64,000 bases of DNA from Mucilaginibacter terrae (GCF_031951985.1 NZ_JAVLVU010000001.1:372001-436000); one strand, 5' to 3'. Positions 26,258 to 37,699 are shown, counted from the stretch's first letter. A program made the numbers and translations. Notes: generated from the sequence alone by a model not told the origin.

Positions 26258-27454
26258 ATGAAAATTAACTTTAAACAGCCCAAATATGTGCTGCCGGTCA
26301 TTCTATTGCCCTTCCTGTGCTTTTTCTTTTACGTCTGGAAAAGTGGTTTTGAAAAGCCCGAGGCAGAGGTCAAGGCTAACAGCGGTTTGAACAGTTCTGT
26401 CGGTAATGTCTCCGCAGATGTTCAGCAAAAACAACTTGCGGACAAGCTGGAAACCTACCGAAACGCCTACCGGGAAGCCGGTGGCAACAGTGCCGTCGGA
26501 GCCATACCAGGCGAAGTGTCTTCCGAGCCGCATTTTGATAGCCCGCAGGCACAGGTAAGTGTTTCAGCGCGCTCGCTTGATTCGATAGACCGGGCGATGA
26601 AGCATAAATTCCGCGTGCCTGCCGGAAACGTGGTCGCAGGGGATGCCGATCACAGCAGGATGAATACTGACCCGCAGCTTGCCGGTGCCATCGCCGAATT
26701 GAACCGGCAGCGAACGGTGCGAAGCGAATTGCCTGCGGATGAGAGTGTGGTTCGTGAAAAAGATCCCATGGAGGTATTCAAACAGCAAATGGCTTACATG
26801 GACAGTATCGGCAAGGCGAATGATCCGGAGGTGAAAGCCGCTCAGCAAAAGAAAGCAGACCGGGAGAAAATTGAAGCGCTTAATGCGCAGGCGGTCAAAC
26901 TGCCGGTTTCCAAAGGCGGAGGTGTTGCTGCCGGTTTCAATACCGTTTTACCTGAAAAGCAGGATATGTTCATCAGCGCGGTGATCGATGAGAACGTGAC
27001 CGGTTATGCGGGATCCCGCATCCGGCTGAAATTGCTGGAGGACATTCATGCAGGGGAGACGCTTGTTCCTAAAGGCACTTACCTCTATGCCCGGATCACC
27101 GGTTTTAACGAGCAGCGCGTGGCGCTGACCGTATCCTCGATCATGCTGGATGGCAGGATTTTGCCCGTCAAATTACAGGCTTATGACCTCGATGGTATGG
27201 CCGGGCTATTCGTCCCGTCTTCCGCGTTCCGCGAGTTCACCAAAGACCTCGGCAGCAGCTCGGTTCAGGGTGTGACCCTCGATGGAGGCTCCGGCAATAA
27301 TCAGTTCATCATGAGCACGGCCGGTAAGTTCTTTCAGTCTACTTCCTCCGCCATAGCGGAACTGATCCGGAAAAATAAAGCCCGGCTCAAATACCATTCT
27401 TACCTCTATCTGATCGACAACGAGGCGTTGCAGAACGCACAAAAAAAATACTGA
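26258..27454 (+). CDS. traM: TraM, VirB10-like protein
   Basis: A 398-residue protein with a short cytoplasmic N-terminus (MKINFKQPKYVLPV), one membrane helix (about 10-28), a long low-complexity periplasmic linker (residues 35-225) and a C-terminal beta-rich domain (GSRIRLKLLEDIHAGETLVPKGTYLYARITGF) typical of TraM/VirB10 proteins that span the envelope and gate the channel. Length is typical. Ten nt after traL and 1 nt before traN. Confidence 0.9.
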   Translation: MKINFKQPKYVLPVILLPFLCFFFYVWKSGFEKPEAEVKANSGLNSSVGNVSADVQQKQLADKLETYRNAYREAGGNSAVGAIPGEVSSEPHFDSPQAQVSVSARSLDSIDRAMKHKFRVPAGNVVAGDADHSRMNTDPQLAGAIAELNRQRTVRSELPADESVVREKDPMEVFKQQMAYMDSIGKANDPEVKAAQQKKADREKIEALNAQAVKLPVSKGGGVAAGFNTVLPEKQDMFISAVIDENVTGYAGSRIRLKLLEDIHAGETLVPKGTYLYARITGFNEQRVALTVSSIMLDGRILPVKLQAYDLDGMAGLFVPSSAFREFTKDLGSSSVQGVTLDGGSGNNQFIMSTAGKFFQSTSSAIAELIRKNKARLKYHSYLYLIDNEALQNAQKKY

Positions 27455-27455
27455 T

Positions 27456-28271
27456 ATGAAAAATATACCATCGTTTTTGCCTTGCTTTTTGAGTTTGGCT
27501 ATGTTGTTCTTCTTTTTCGGAGCCTCCGCCCAGTCCGGTTTAAGGACAGTACAGCTGCCCGGGCATGCGACCTTGCATTTTGTATCGCCCGAACCTATAC
27601 AATACGTAGATATCTCGACGAAGCATTTACAGGGTGACCTGCCGATAAAAAATGTCCTGCGTCTTCGCGTTCGGGACAGCGTCCCGGTATTTGAGGAGGC
27701 CGTCATCACTATCGCCGGTGAAAAATTCATGGCCCAGTTCCGGGTAGTGAAAGGGGATGGCACTGCACCTGCACAGGTCTGCATCGAACCAGTCGATATG
27801 AAACCGCTGGATATCTCGGGCATAGGATTATCTCAGAACCAGCTCCGCAGGATCGCGCTTGACCTCATATCCCGCAGACCTTCTGGCGCTGTTGAAAGGG
27901 CAGGAGCATTTAGTTTGAAAGGAAAGGTCAATAGCATTTACGCATTTGATGACTACATCTTTCTTGACCTCTCTTACCGGAACAAAACCAACCTGCGATA
28001 TGCCGTCGAAGACCTCCGGTTTAAAATCGACGATCAAAAGGTGACCAAAGCATCCAACGTCCAGTCCCTCGAACTTAAGCCTGTTTTTACCTTGCTGCAG
28101 GTGCCGGCTTTTGAAAAGTCGTACAGGAATATCATCGTTTTGAAAAAAATGTCATTTCCCGGAAACAAGGTGCTCCACATCGAACTGAGCGAGCAGCAAC
28201 CATCCGGCCGCACGCTCAGTTTAGGTATATCCTACCAGGAAATACTGCATGCGGACCCGCTGCCGAACTAA
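27456..28271 (+). CDS. traN: TraN, VirB9-like protein
   Basis: A 271-residue protein with a signal peptide (cleavage near FGASAQS), then an immunoglobulin-like beta domain (ATLHFVSPEPIQYVDISTKHLQG) and a C-terminal half with YAFDDYIFLDLSYRNKTNLRYAVEDLRFKIDDQK, the TraN signature region. It should form the outer-membrane core ring with TraM. It is the last recognisable channel gene; TraO, TraP and TraQ of CTnDOT are not found. Confidence 0.9.
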   Translation: MKNIPSFLPCFLSLAMLFFFFGASAQSGLRTVQLPGHATLHFVSPEPIQYVDISTKHLQGDLPIKNVLRLRVRDSVPVFEEAVITIAGEKFMAQFRVVKGDGTAPAQVCIEPVDMKPLDISGIGLSQNQLRRIALDLISRRPSGAVERAGAFSLKGKVNSIYAFDDYIFLDLSYRNKTNLRYAVEDLRFKIDDQKVTKASNVQSLELKPVFTLLQVPAFEKSYRNIIVLKKMSFPGNKVLHIELSEQQPSGRTLSLGISYQEILHADPLPN

Positions 28272-28289
28272 GCACAAGTACTGACTTCT

Positions 28290-28505
28290 ATGACCGATAC
28301 CATCGCTTACGACTATGTAAAACTACTGTTGGAGGAAGAGTTTCCGGAGATTTACCTGCGCTTTTTCAACAACGGCATTCTGCATTATGAACTCACCAAT
28401 ATCCTCGAACTATGCCGGCCCTTGATGACCGGCCTCGACGAGGATGACCGGTTCCTCAGGTACGAGGTGACCGGTACCATAGCTGACTATTTACAGGAGG
28501 ACTGA
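28290..28505 (+). CDS. Small acidic protein of unknown function
   Basis: A 71-residue, strongly acidic protein (about a quarter Asp+Glu; LLLEEEFPEIYLRFF, DEDDRFLRYEV). It has no membrane segment and no known motif. It lies between traN and the methylase-helicase, ending 1 nt before the latter starts, so it is almost certainly translated with it. It could be a partner of that protein, such as a DNA mimic, which is speculation from charge alone. Confidence 0.55.
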   Translation: MTDTIAYDYVKLLLEEEFPEIYLRFFNNGILHYELTNILELCRPLMTGLDEDDRFLRYEVTGTIADYLQED

Positions 28506-28506
28506 T

Positions 28507-31500
28507 ATGGCTTTCAAACCGGCAAAGCAGATGGCAGATAATATTGCGGCCATCCGTATTGCGCTGGACATTAATGGCCGGAAACCTGATGATAACGAGC
28601 TTCTTATCCTGAAGAATTATGCGGGTTTCGGCGGATTAAAGGCGATTCTACTGCCATTCGGTGACCGGTCGCATTGGGTCAATAAAAATGCCTCCGAAAG
28701 TGACCTCGCGCTTTACCTGCAGGTCATGGAATTGCATAATTTGCTGCAGGAAAAACTTCCTTCCAGGGAATATAAGGCAGTTGTGGACTCTATCAGGAAT
28801 AGTGTGAATACTTCGTTCTACACGCCTGCATTTGTACCACGGACGATTTATTCTGCACTTTCGGACCAGGGCATACTTCCCCGCCGGGTCTATGAACCCA
28901 GTGCCGGGGCCGGGGTATTCATCGAAGAGGCGGTTAACGGATTGGAAGGGCTGCAGCAGGTCATGGCGGTAGAAAAAGACCTGATCGCCGGAAAGATACT
29001 CACCGCTATCTGTTCTGCTTATACAGTACCGGTTACCGTACAGGTCAAAAAGCTGGAGGAAACCACACCGCTTGAAAAAGGCACGGCGGACCTCGTGATC
29101 AGCAATATCCCCTTCGGTAATTTTGCCGTTCATGATCCGGCCTACCATAAGAGCGGGATTACAGCTAAAATTCACAATTACTTTTTTGCCAAAGGGCTTG
29201 ACAAGCTCGCCGACGGCGGCATCCTCGCCTTTTTGGTTACCGACGGATTCCTGAACAGCCCTTCCAATGAAACCGCCCGGAAATATGTCTTCACCTCTGC
29301 CGACCTGCTGAGCGTTGCCGCCCTGCCGGCCAACCTCATGAAGGACAATGCCAATGTCGAGGTTGGCACGCACCTCATTATGGTCCAAAAGAACGACCGC
29401 AAGGAAACACTTACGGCGGCGGAATCACAATTGATCAATACGGTAGAACGGGAAAATAAGCTGGGCGGGTACCATCTCAATGCTTACCTCGACGCACATC
29501 CCCTGCTTTCCGTCGGCAATGAGATACGGGAAGGTACCAACGCCTACGGTGAGGCCATGCGGATGGTTTGGCAAACCGGGGAAATGACGGATATAACCGA
29601 GCACCTGCAGAGTGTGCTGGTCGATGGCCTCGTCCATTTCAATATGGAAAAGTGGCAGGCGATCCGGTTCGACGATCGGCAGGAGGTTGGCCGACAGCTG
29701 ACGTTCTTGCCCGTGCCCGTTGTGCACAAGGAGGCGGGGCCTGTCGGGCAACTGGGTTTGTTCGATGCCGTACCGGCCGGGGGGAACCCTGCTTTGGCTT
29801 ACTTGACCGATCTGGACAAAAGCCTGATGAGTGCCGAAACCGCCAAGGTGATCAGCACCATCCGCACCACGGCCCGGCTTTCACACGACAGTATTTTACT
29901 GCTTACCGCCCGCGCCAAGACCAATGATCGGTATATGTACAAACTGGTCAGCAACCTGGCGGAGATCAACCTGACGGAAAAATGGCTCAGCGGGCAAACC
30001 CTCGGACAGGAACTGAACCGCCTGTCTGCCAGGCTCCGGCAATTTGCCTATGACTACCGGTATGAAGGTGATGGGACACTGGAACCTGCCTTTAAGTTAA
30101 TGGCGGACCGTCCGAAAGCATTTACTGATATACGGCCATTTTATATTAAGGACACTCTTGTCGTTTTTGATGGCAAAGCCGGCCTGATCGGTACCCCTTC
30201 CGGTCGGGAAGCAGAGTTTAAAGCGCTGGACGGCGATACGGACCTGCGGTTCTATGAGTCTTATATACGGATTCGGGACGCTTACCTTGACCTCTTCGCC
30301 CTCGAAAATGAACACCAGGTGCAGTACCCCGAACTGCGCAGGGAACTGAATGCCGGTTACGATGCTTTCGTGTTTGCCTACGGGCTGCTGAATGATCGCG
30401 CCAACAGGAACCGGATACTGGCGGATGCGGCCTTTGGGTTCCAGTTGCTTTCCTCCGCAGAGGTCAGGGAAGGCGGAACCTTCGTACGGTCCGATATTTT
30501 TCACGGGCCCTGTCTTTGCTGCCCGCGAAGTTTTCCAAACGGATGATCCGCTGGAAGCGCTGGCGGTTTGCTTAAATGACACCGGGATGGTCGATATAGC
30601 GGTCATCGGCGCTGCAACAGGCCTGTCCGAAAATGAGGTGGTCAATGCGCTGGAAAAGCAGATTTTGCTGGACCCCGCCACGGGCACCTGGAAGACCACC
30701 GATGATTACCTGTCCGGGAATGTCGTCGCCAAGCTTGCTGTTGCCGAAGAGGTCGCCAAAGGGGAACCGGAAAACTTACAGCTGGCCCGAAGCCTGGCCG
30801 CGATCAGGCGGGTACAGCCCGAACGTATTCCCTTCGACCCCGAGGACTTCAACCTGGGTGAACGCTGGGTGCCCGTGGCTTACTATGAACGTTTCGCCAG
30901 CCACTTGTTTCAGCTGGAAACCCATATCAATTACTTCCGGTCTGTGGATTCATTTAAAGTGACCTATCGTTTGGGGAACACGATCACCAATGAGGAATTT
31001 GCGGTTACGCCCCGGGAAAGTGATAAGATCAGGGGAAACGCACTGCTGGAACACGCGCTGGAGAATACCACACCGCACATCACCTACCCGGTTAAGAATG
31101 GGGACTCGACGGTCCGGGTACCGGATACCGAAGCGATCCAGACCGCTCACCGGAAGATCGAAATGATACGGGAACGGTACCAGGAATGGCTGAGAGAGCT
31201 GCCCAATGCGGATAAACTGGCGCTGGAAAAGATATATAACGATACTTTCAACTGCTATGTGCTCCGGGAATTTGATGGAAGTCACCTGACCTTCCCCGGG
31301 CTGGACCTCAAGGCCTTAAAAATTGACGACCTCTACGATTCGCAGAAAAACGCGGCCTGGCGCGTCATACAAAACCGCGGGGCGCTGATCGATCATGAGG
31401 TCGGCCTGGGCAAAACGCTGACCATGTTCATAGCGGCCATGGAAATGGTGCGCCTGGGCATCTGCCAAAAACCGATGATCCTTGCACTTAAAGCCAATAT

Positions 31501-33934
31501 CGCGCAGATCACGGAAACGTTCAGGCTCGCTTACCCGAAAGCGAAAATACTGGCGCCTTCGGAAGCGGACTTTGAACCGGCCAGGCGCGAGCGTATTTTC
31601 CACGAGGTGAAGAACAACCACTGGGACTGCATCATCATTACCCATGATCAGTTTGGCAAGATACCGCAGTCCCCGGCCATTCAAAAGCAAATACTGCAGT
31701 CGGAACTGGACGGCCTGACCCGCGACCTGGCGACCCTCGAGTCCCTCGGCGGTGAGGTAAGCCGGACCATGCTTAAAGGACTCGAGATCCGTAAAGCTAA
31801 CCTCGAGGCCAGGCTCGGCGGGGTGCTGTACGCCATCGAGAACCGGCAGGATACCGGTATCAACTTCCAGGAAATGAACGTCGGGCACCTTTTCGTCGAT
31901 GAATCGCACAAATTTAAGAACCTGACCTTTACGACCCGGCATAACCGTGTTGCCGGATTAGGAAATCAGGCCGGCAGCCAGAAAGCGCTCAATATGCTCT
32001 TTGCCGTCAGGACGCTTCAGGAAAGGTTTAACAGCGACCTGTGCGTGACCTTTCTTTCCGGTACACCGATTTCCAACAGCCTGACCGAGCTCTACCTGAT
32101 CTTTAAATATCTCCGGCCGAACGAACTGGAAAAGCAGCAGATATCCAGTTTTGATGCCTGGGCTGCGGTTTATGCGCGGAAAACCGTCGATTTTGAATTT
32201 ACGGTCACCAACGTGATCAAGGCGAAGGAACGTTTTCGCCACTTTATCAAACTGCCGGAACTGGCCCTGTTTTATAACCAGATCACCGATTATAAAACGG
32301 CGAAACACATCAAACTGGATAAGCCTGTCACCGAAGAGTTGCTGGTCAATATCCCGCCGACACCCCAGCAGCAGGACTTTATCAAACGCCTGATGCAGTT
32401 CGCCAAAACAGGGGACGGCACCGTGCTCGGGCGCAGACCGCTTAACCGTGACGAGGAAAAGGGAAGAATGCTCCTGGCGACGAACTATGCCAAGAAAATG
32501 GCCGTTGATATGCGCCTGATCGATGCGGAGCAATATGGCGACCATCCGGGCAATAAGATCAGCGTCTGTGCCCGTAACGTTGCTGCCATCTACGGGGAAA
32601 GTCAGGAGCACCGCGGTACGCAGATCATCTTCAGTGACATCGGCACGCCACGCCCGGATGGTTTTAATGTTTATGACGCGCTGCGCGATAAATTGGTCGC
32701 CGAATTCAATATTCCCGCTGTCCAGATCGCTTTTATCCACCAGTGGGAAGGGAAAAAGCGGAAAGAACTCTTCAAGCTGATGAACAGCGGGATGATCAGG
32801 GTGCTCATCGGCAGTACCGAAAAGGCCGGGACCGGGCTGAACGTTCAGGAGCGTATCGTCGCTATGCACCATCTCGACATTCCCTGGAAACCTTCCGAAC
32901 TCGAACAAAGGGACGGCCGGGGGGCGCGTCAGGGCAACTGGCTGGCCAAAATGTTCTTCGGCAACAAGGTCCGCACCTTTATCTACGCGGTCGAACAATC
33001 GCTTGATAACTACAAGTTTAACCTGCTTAAGAACAAGCAGCACTTCATCACCCAAATGAAGAGCAATGAGCTGAGCCTGCGCAAGCTGGACGAGGGCGCA
33101 ATGGATGAACAAAGCGGGATGAACTTCTCCGAATACATCGCCATCCTTTCCGGCGACACGACGTTGCTGGAGAAAACACGAGTCGAAAAGAAGATCGCGG
33201 TGCTCGAGGCCGACCGTTCCGCGCATCATAGGGAAGTTGCCCGCAGCCGTTATCTGCTGGAAGACCTTGAGAAAAAGGAAAAGAGTACTTCGTCAACGCT
33301 CGAAATGGTCCGTACCGATGCCGCCATGTATGCGAAGGCTTTGCAGCATAACGCCGATGGCGTCAAATTGAACCCGGTCGTGCTGAAGGATATGCCCGGA
33401 ACAGATGCGGTGGCGGTCGGCCAAAAACTGATCTCCCTGTACAAGAACTATGAACCGGAAAATTATGAGGCCCCACAGCTGCTGATCGGGGAACTTTACG
33501 GCTTTAAACTCTTTGTCCGGCGGCAGTATACGCTGGACGATGCTTTTTCAGGCACGGCGACACAACTGTATGCGGAAAGCCCCGCAACGGGCATCAAATA
33601 CATGCAGAACTCGGGTGCGCCGACACTGGATAACCCGAAACTCGCTGCGCGGTATTTTCTGAATGCCATCGACAGGGTTACCGGTATGGCCGAGAAATAT
33701 GAAAAGGAACTTGGCCGGATCAGGGAGGAGATACCACAGGTGCAGGAACTGACCACGAAGACTTTCACTAAGGAATTTGAACTCACCACCCTGAAAGCGG
33801 AACTGGCCGGGCTGGAAGACCAGATCAATCAAAATATCAGGGAGCGCGAAAAGGCAGCTAAAGCCGAAACGATGCCTGAACTGGAAGAACAGCCGGAAAT
33901 GGTAATCGAGGTTCCGTCCTCCCTCAAACGTTAA
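28507..33934 (+). pseudogene. Giant N6-adenine methylase / SNF2-type helicase fusion, interrupted by a frameshift
   Basis: Two overlapping frames (28507-30546 and the frame from 30392 to 33934) together encode one protein of about 1808 residues. The N-terminal half has methylase motif I (EPSAGAGVFIEEA) and motif IV in the form SNIPFGNF. The C-terminal half has helicase motifs: GLGKT (Walker A), [11 protein letters not shown] (motif II), LSGTPISNS (motif III) and GRGARQG (motif VI), then a coiled coil. Protein continuity switches frame at ...[17 protein letters not shown], at a run of five T (30497-30501) where four would keep the frame. Similar fusions occur in Bacteroidetes elements and recall P1 DarB, which protects incoming DNA from restriction; that role is inferred. 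Confidence 0.85.
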
Positions 33935-33949
33935 TTTTTAGAATAATTT

Positions 33950-34612
33950 ATGGATGTCGGTAGTGATTATTATGGCCCGTTTCCCGTATTGGAACTGGAC
34001 GGCACGCAGTTTCTGATCGATGCTTTCCGGCATGAACTGATCGAGCTGGGCAATGAAACCAACCGAATGGACTGGTATCATGACATGCTCTACCGGAATG
34101 ATCACGTGGAATTACTGTATGATTCACATACGAAAAATGTCTTTGCGGGCGACCGCAGCCGGCTGCCAGACCACGTGAAACTGTACTGGCTATACCCGCT
34201 GGACGCCCTTGACCCGGATGCGACCAGGGCGCGGCTCGACAGGGTAGTGCCGGGTTGGGAGGAGAACTTTCCGCGTGATCTGCCCATCGTGCAGATCGCA
34301 GGACAGGATTTTTTCGCGGATGCCCGGCGCAAGGAATTTCGGGATACGGAGAATCCGTGGAAAAGCATACCGTTCAGCGAAGTACTCCTGGTTGACGGGA
34401 ACCCCGGCATTTACCTCGATACCCGCGTGATGCAGGTGCCCTTCCCGCATATCTTTAACCCCTTCGAACAACCGGAATGCTTACCGGAGCATATCGTTTT
34501 TGCAGCAGTTCCCGATGCAAGGGCCCTTGCGCTGTTAGTATCTGACCAGTATACCTTTCATTATACCGGGAGCTTCTCCGGTGAACAAAGTGCCGGACGG
34601 TTCTCGCGTTAG
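33950..34612 (+). CDS. Hypothetical protein of the conjugative element
   Basis: A 220-residue soluble, acidic protein with no recognised domain. It contains two similar-looking segments, each of the type 'YGPFPVLELDGTQFLIDAFRHE' (early) and 'LPIVQIAGQDFFADARRKEF' (residues about 110-130), suggesting an internal duplication. It lies 15 nt after the methylase-helicase and before the coupling protein. Function unknown. Confidence 0.6.
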   Translation: MDVGSDYYGPFPVLELDGTQFLIDAFRHELIELGNETNRMDWYHDMLYRNDHVELLYDSHTKNVFAGDRSRLPDHVKLYWLYPLDALDPDATRARLDRVVPGWEENFPRDLPIVQIAGQDFFADARRKEFRDTENPWKSIPFSEVLLVDGNPGIYLDTRVMQVPFPHIFNPFEQPECLPEHIVFAAVPDARALALLVSDQYTFHYTGSFSGEQSAGRFSR

Positions 34613-34677
34613 CGGCCGGTGCTTCTCATACAAGCCGCGGGTGTGTGCCTGCGGCTGCCTCATTTCAAATTCTTTTT

Positions 34678-36705
34678 ATGGAGGAAACCAGGGATCAGCA
34701 GAAGCTCCATGGCTTCCTGCAATGCGGGATCTACGTGTCCATCGCACTGGAAGCCGCTGTTTTGATTTACCGTGATGCCCCTTTCTGGGGCATTTTTTAT
34801 TCCGTGATCCTAAAGATCTCCCGCCTGCCGGTTTATCATGAATTGATTTATAGTAAGCTGTCCACTTTCTTACTCATTTGTATCGTGAGTGTGGGGACGC
34901 TGGCAAAAAAGAAAACCGACCTTGACCCCAAAAAACATATCGTCTATCCTTTAGCGATTGGTATGGTTTTGTTTTTTGGGAGCCTGCTTTACCGGGGGAG
35001 GGATTCGCCGGTGGTGCTGCCGGGTACCAGGCTTTATGACCTGCTCTATATGAGCTGTTCTTTTTTGGGGGCGCTGCTCTGCAGCGTGGCGATGGATAAC
35101 ATTTCCAAGATCATCCGTTCGGGGCTGGGTAAGGATAAATGGAATACCGAAGCGGAAAGCTTCCTGCAGCCGCAGAAAATTAAGGTGACCCCTTATTCGG
35201 TCAATATTCCCATGCTGTTTTATTTCGACCAGAAGGTACGGCATGGGTGGATCAATATCTGCAATGTGTTCCGCGGTACTATGGTCATCGGAACTCCCGG
35301 ATCGGGCAAAAGCTTTTCCATCGTCAACCCGTTTATCCGGCAACTGATCGCCAAGGAATTTGCCGTATGCCTGTACGATTTCAAATTTCCTGACCTCGGC
35401 CAGATCGCGTATTTCCATTACCTGCTGGCCAAAGGACAGGGGAAGATGAAAGGTTACAGCTTTCATGTGCTCAACCTCAACGACGTGGAAAAGAGCAGGC
35501 GGATCAACCCCTGGCGGGCCGATTATATCCGCTCGCTGGCGGATGCCTCCGAAACCGCCGAAGCGTTGGTGGAGGCGCTTAAAAAAGGGGACAAGTCCGG
35601 GGGCAGCGACCAGTTCTTTACCCAGTCCGCCATCAATTTCCTGGCCTCCTGCATTTATTTCATGAGCAAGTATGAAGGAGGTAAGTATTCCAGCCTGCCC
35701 CATGTGCTTGCCCTGCTTAACCGCTCGTACGAGGAAATATTCAATACGCTCACCTCCGAGCCGGAACTGCGTGCGCTGCTTTCGCCCTTTATGACGGCCT
35801 TCAACGCCAAAGCTTTCGACCAGCTCGAAGGACAGATCGGTACGCTGAAAATATTTATCAGCCGCCTGGCGACGAAAGAAACCTTTTGGGTGTTCTCGGG
35901 CGACGACTTCGACCTGAAGATATCTGCCAGGGAAAATCCCGGCGTTTTGGTGCTGGCCAATGACCCGAATACGCAGAACATCAACTCTGCCTGCTATTCC
36001 ATCATTATTAACCGGCTGACCAAACTCATCAATACCAAGGGCAACCTGCCCTCGGCGCTGATCGTCGACGAGGTGCCGACGCTTTTCGTGCACAAGGTGG
36101 AAAACCTGATCGCCACCGCACGCAGTAACAAGGTGGCGGTGCTCATGGGACTACAGGAACTTCCGCAGTTCAGCCAGCAATATGGTAAGGACACGGCAGC
36201 CACCATCACCGCGGTCATCGGCAACGTGCTTTCCGGTTCGGTCCGCAACAAGGAAACGCTGGAATGGCTCGAGCGCCTGTTCGGTAAATCCAAACAGTTA
36301 GGGGAGGGGCTCTCCATCGACCGCAACAAAACCTCGACCTCGTTCAACGAGAAACTCGAAGCGCTCATCCCCGCAGGCAAGATCGCGTCTCTCAATGCCG
36401 GGGAAATGGTGGGCGTCATCGCTGCGGACGCCCAGGAGGTGTACACCGGGCAGTTCGAAACTTCTGCCGTGAACTGCCGCATCAACCTCGATATGAAAGC
36501 GATCGGCGAAGAGGAGAAAAATTACAAGCCCCTGCCCAGCTATTATGACTTCGGCGGAAAGACCGACGAAAAATTACGTCAGAATTATGACCGCATTACC
36601 CGCCAGGTACAGGAAATGGTACTGGCATTTAAACCGCCGGCACCGGTAACTCCTGCCACCGCCTTTAACAAAAGACCTGATGCAAAATCAAAAAAACCTG
36701 TTTAA
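34678..36705 (+). CDS. Type IV coupling protein (VirD4/TraG-type)
   Basis: A 675-residue protein with about four N-terminal membrane helices (residues 14-140), Walker A VIGTPGSGKSFS at about 204 and Walker B LIVDEVPTLF at about 461, then GLQELPQFSQQYG, as in Bacteroidetes coupling proteins (MobC of CTnDOT). It brings the relaxase-DNA complex to the channel and drives DNA export. The start at 34678 (MEETRDQQKLHG) is preferred to 34645, which adds an alanine-rich stretch without family features. It overlaps the next gene by 26 nt. Confidence 0.9.
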   Translation: MEETRDQQKLHGFLQCGIYVSIALEAAVLIYRDAPFWGIFYSVILKISRLPVYHELIYSKLSTFLLICIVSVGTLAKKKTDLDPKKHIVYPLAIGMVLFFGSLLYRGRDSPVVLPGTRLYDLLYMSCSFLGALLCSVAMDNISKIIRSGLGKDKWNTEAESFLQPQKIKVTPYSVNIPMLFYFDQKVRHGWINICNVFRGTMVIGTPGSGKSFSIVNPFIRQLIAKEFAVCLYDFKFPDLGQIAYFHYLLAKGQGKMKGYSFHVLNLNDVEKSRRINPWRADYIRSLADASETAEALVEALKKGDKSGGSDQFFTQSAINFLASCIYFMSKYEGGKYSSLPHVLALLNRSYEEIFNTLTSEPELRALLSPFMTAFNAKAFDQLEGQIGTLKIFISRLATKETFWVFSGDDFDLKISARENPGVLVLANDPNTQNINSACYSIIINRLTKLINTKGNLPSALIVDEVPTLFVHKVENLIATARSNKVAVLMGLQELPQFSQQYGKDTAATITAVIGNVLSGSVRNKETLEWLERLFGKSKQLGEGLSIDRNKTSTSFNEKLEALIPAGKIASLNAGEMVGVIAADAQEVYTGQFETSAVNCRINLDMKAIGEEEKNYKPLPSYYDFGGKTDEKLRQNYDRITRQVQEMVLAFKPPAPVTPATAFNKRPDAKSKKPV

Positions 36706-37102
36706 CCTGCCGGACTGGGTCGTCGTCGACCCCGCGCTGGCGGACGATCCCCGCCTGAGGGCCGGGGAAATAGGTCAGCTGACCTATGCCATTGTCAATT
36801 TCGATGAGTTCTATGTCGGATTCGAGGATGTGAAGGTCCGTGTTTACGGAGCGGCCGATTTGTTGATGGTCAAAGACGCCAACGCGCTTTTTCAGTATGT
36901 CGAGGATTTCGGACCTACGCTCAACGAATACGAGACCAATGCCATCCTCAACGCCGCCCTTCTCGAGATCTATGCCGCAGACTCCGGCTACCAGAAGGAA
37001 GCCTTGAAAATTGCCCTGCAATACCCCTCGCTCACCGATGCCATGCTGATCAGCTTTGAAAGCAAGCTGAAGCTCGGCAGAGGGGCGAAAACAGGACGTT
37101 GA
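36680..37102 (+). CDS. Small ICE protein, family of three, copy 1
   Basis: A 140-residue soluble protein of unknown function. It shares a pattern with the genes at 37157 and 37700: a hydrophobic beta start with a Pro (VVVDPALADD), G-x-I and TY, then FYVGFED, LLMVKD and a helical C-terminal half with paired Ala/Leu helices. Overlaps the end of the coupling-protein gene by 26 nt, so translation is linked. Confidence 0.6.
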   Translation: MQNQKNLFNLPDWVVVDPALADDPRLRAGEIGQLTYAIVNFDEFYVGFEDVKVRVYGAADLLMVKDANALFQYVEDFGPTLNEYETNAILNAALLEIYAADSGYQKEALKIALQYPSLTDAMLISFESKLKLGRGAKTGR

Positions 37103-37156
37103 TCGTAGCCCGGCTGATTTTTTAATACCCATCCCCAAAACTTTAATTGAACGTTC

Positions 37157-37561
37157 ATGAACACGGAAAACTTAGACGGTACACTTGTTCTTGTTAAACC
37201 GGAACCCCATAAAGGAGAAGACCAGTATCGCATCGGGGTGTTAACTTATGCCTGGTGGAGGGAAAATCCTTACGTCCGTTTCCTGGACGGTGGCAGCATG
37301 GATTACAAAGCCGGCCATGTGATGATGTTCAAGAGTAAATACCAGCTCTACGAGCACATGACGATTTATGGTTTGGCTATGAAACCCGAAGAGCTGATGC
37401 CCATGTTCAAGATATTCATGCTGTTGGAAAAGTGTTCAATCCAATCGCTGATCTGGGCTATGGAAATTGTGCGTGACCATCCAAACCTGCATCACCGCAT
37501 ACTGGACCTCATCAATTTGGAACAAACGATCATGCCTGACAGGGGAATGGGCCTATCGTAA
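37157..37561 (+). CDS. Small ICE protein, family of three, copy 2
   Basis: A 134-residue soluble protein, paralog of copies 1 and 3: LVLVKPEPHKGEDQYRIGVL, TYAWWRENPYVRFLDGG, YKAGHVMMFKSK, then a helical half (IFMLLEKCSIQSLIWAMEIV) corresponding to the helices of copy 3. Start region MNTENLDGTLVLVKP is nearly the same in plan as MNRENLQASIVMVHP of copy 3, which confirms both starts. Function unknown. Confidence 0.6.
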   Translation: MNTENLDGTLVLVKPEPHKGEDQYRIGVLTYAWWRENPYVRFLDGGSMDYKAGHVMMFKSKYQLYEHMTIYGLAMKPEELMPMFKIFMLLEKCSIQSLIWAMEIVRDHPNLHHRILDLINLEQTIMPDRGMGLS

Positions 37562-37699
37562 TCATGCTGATTTGCCGGCACATAAATCCCATATGCGCCG
37601 AGGTGAAATGCGTACATCAATTTAACCCAGGCCCGCGTAACGGGCGATAAACCAATGCCGGAGCTTGCCTGCACCGGCCGATCAATCATTTAATTTTTT

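Noticed and set aside
31958..33229. A 423-codon minus-strand frame
   Set aside because: It is antisense to the helicase half, whose motifs are clear. Its protein has no recognisable domain and reflects the GC-rich codon use of the sense gene.
34951..36093. A 380-codon minus-strand frame
   Set aside because: Antisense to the coupling protein with intact Walker motifs; composition (many His, Gln, Arg) is that of a shadow frame.
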